64,000 nucleotides of DNA from Cladorhizidae sp. MBARI D1340-BT2 (lineage: Eukaryota > Porifera > Demospongiae > Poecilosclerida > Cladorhizidae). The stretch lies in NCBI GenBank assembly GCA_028752905.1, contig JAQNBH010000010.1, forward strand, positions 11,317,993 to 11,381,992. The letters are read 5' to 3'. The translations under genes were made by a program, and so were the position numbers. The notes below the pieces were generated by a model. It worked only from the letters and a program-made list of their open reading frames with translations, was not told where the DNA came from and did not search any database. Of the stretch, positions 63,206 to 64,000 are shown in pieces (the first letter of the stretch is position 1; each line of letters starts with the position of its first letter).

Positions 63206-64000
63206 CAGGGCCGTATTATCCATAAGGCTGACTAGGCTGAAGCCTAGGGGCCCACCAAGAGCAGGGGCCCACCAAGAGCAGGGGCCCACCAAAAACATTG
63301 GCCAATGCGCAACCTTTTTTTCTTTTAGTGTTAAATGTTAACACTATGGATACGTCGAAAATAATTTATAGGAATTATCTTTGATACGAGAGATGCTCTA
63401 AGGGGACATTAACTTGGACTGTACCAAAGTAAACGTGAGATTGGTGCGCGCATCTATTCCCAGACACCTAGGTGTGTTTATCGGTGGGCACTATTTAGTT
63501 TCTCCTCGTGTCCGAAGAACTGGAGGCTTGATAGAGGAGTTATAGGTGCTACTCCTCTCTAGGATTACTTACTGGTACTTCATTACTCAAATCTCAAAAG
63601 GTTTTTAAGTATATGAGCTGATAATAATAAAAAAATAGTAAAGTGAAGAACTCTTGTTACCAAGGTGAGGAACTAACTTTACTTCAGCTAACCTAGTAGT
63701 TTCTTTTATGACTGTTAGATCAAGCTAAATAGTGTAGGAATAGTAAATCGCGTAGCTAAATAGCTAGCCAACTAGCTAGCACTTCATGAAGCTAGCTAGC
63801 TAAGTAGCTAACCAGCTAGCGCACCCATATAGCTAGCTGGCTAAAGCATCCAAGTAGCTAGCAAGCTAGCGCACCCATATAGCTAGTTAGCAGTTAAGAA
63901 TGCTTCAAACCATTGTTAACAACGTAATGCAGGATTCTTTTCCAAACATGTACATTTGTTTACACATTTACTTGTCACTTCTCGTCACAAACTATTCTGG
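63206..64000 (+). mobile_element. Left end of another hAT-like element (cut by window end)
   Basis: CAGGGCCGTATTATCC at 63206 has the CAGGG-type start seen at hAT-B and hAT-C. It interrupts repeat Y right after acact (63201-63205). An 18-bp direct repeat (ggggcccaccaagagca, about 2.7 units, 63247-63296) follows. No transposase is recognisable before the window ends. Confidence 0.5.
63755..63895. repeat. AGCT-rich degenerate repeat
   Basis: Dense agctag/gctagc words with a longer repeated unit (agctagcgcacccatatagc at about 63813 and 63867). Self-complementary, so hairpin-prone. Confidence 0.7.

Overview
This window is eukaryotic DNA, most likely from an early-branching marine animal. A sponge or cnidarian would fit, but I cannot fix the species. 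The evidence is AT-rich spacers, long microsatellites, no bacterial-style operons, and a dense, nested set of animal-type mobile elements: Ty3/Gypsy and BEL/Pao LTR elements, hAT DNA transposons, non-LTR elements with a C-terminal endonuclease-like region, and a long-TIR DNA transposon with an XPG/PIN-like nuclease-type protein. I found no host gene I would defend. The only host-like candidate is a short ORF with a promoter-like upstream sequence near 59.9 kb.

Layout. At 0.4-1 kb lies a minus-strand gag remnant. From 2.2 to 9.8 kb lies a minus-strand Gypsy element (Gypsy-1: LTR, PBS, gag, PR, RT, RNase H, IN) whose gag is split by a hAT element (hAT-C, 5.5-8.8 kb). From 9.8 to 11.2 kb lies an RT-RNase H block of a second Gypsy (Gypsy-2). 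hAT-A copy A occupies 11.2-14.3 kb on the plus strand. From 14.4 to 17.9 kb is a scrambled zone in which plus-strand gag and RNase H-IN pieces (Gypsy-4) flank a minus-strand IN-RNase H chimera. From 18,297 to 30,362 is Gypsy-3, with LTRs at both ends and the target duplication CTGAG. Its pol order is PR-IN-RT-RNase H, the unusual Gmr1-like order. A 6.8-kb BEL/Pao element (20,919-27,755, target duplication GTACT) sits inside its integrase.

From 30.4 to 34.2 kb come an RS-rich coding remnant cut by Gypsy-3, a duplicated RNase H/LTR unit, the 3' part of a non-LTR element (LINE-A) and long trinucleotide arrays. From 34.2 to 42.6 kb there is mostly unrecognised sequence, with a hammerhead-ribozyme-like motif at 34.7 kb, dispersed repeats and a Gypsy integrase remnant at 40.1-41 kb. 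From 42.6 to 48.3 kb is hAT-D, split in its zinc-finger exon by a 3.5-kb long-TIR transposon (44,582-48,089, TSD TATA), which I tentatively call Academ-like. Another Gypsy integrase remnant follows at 48.3-49.2 kb. hAT-A copy B (51,586-56,583, TSD ATTCC) contains a (TAA)n array, a captured gag fragment and a whole second hAT (hAT-B, 52,963-56,093, TSD TACAT). LINE-B spans 56.85-59.83 kb. The end of the window has tandem repeats, a LINE-A 3' fragment, a second copy of the repeat seen at 36-37 kb, and the start of one more hAT-like element at 63,206.

The relative order of insertions can be read directly: BEL after Gypsy-3; Gypsy-3 after the RS-rich coding remnant; hAT-B after the gag capture in hAT-A copy B; hAT-C after Gypsy-1; and the Academ-like element after hAT-D. 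Almost every coding region is broken. The BEL element is the youngest: its two 587-bp LTRs differ at 6 positions and its pol is interrupted by one stop codon.
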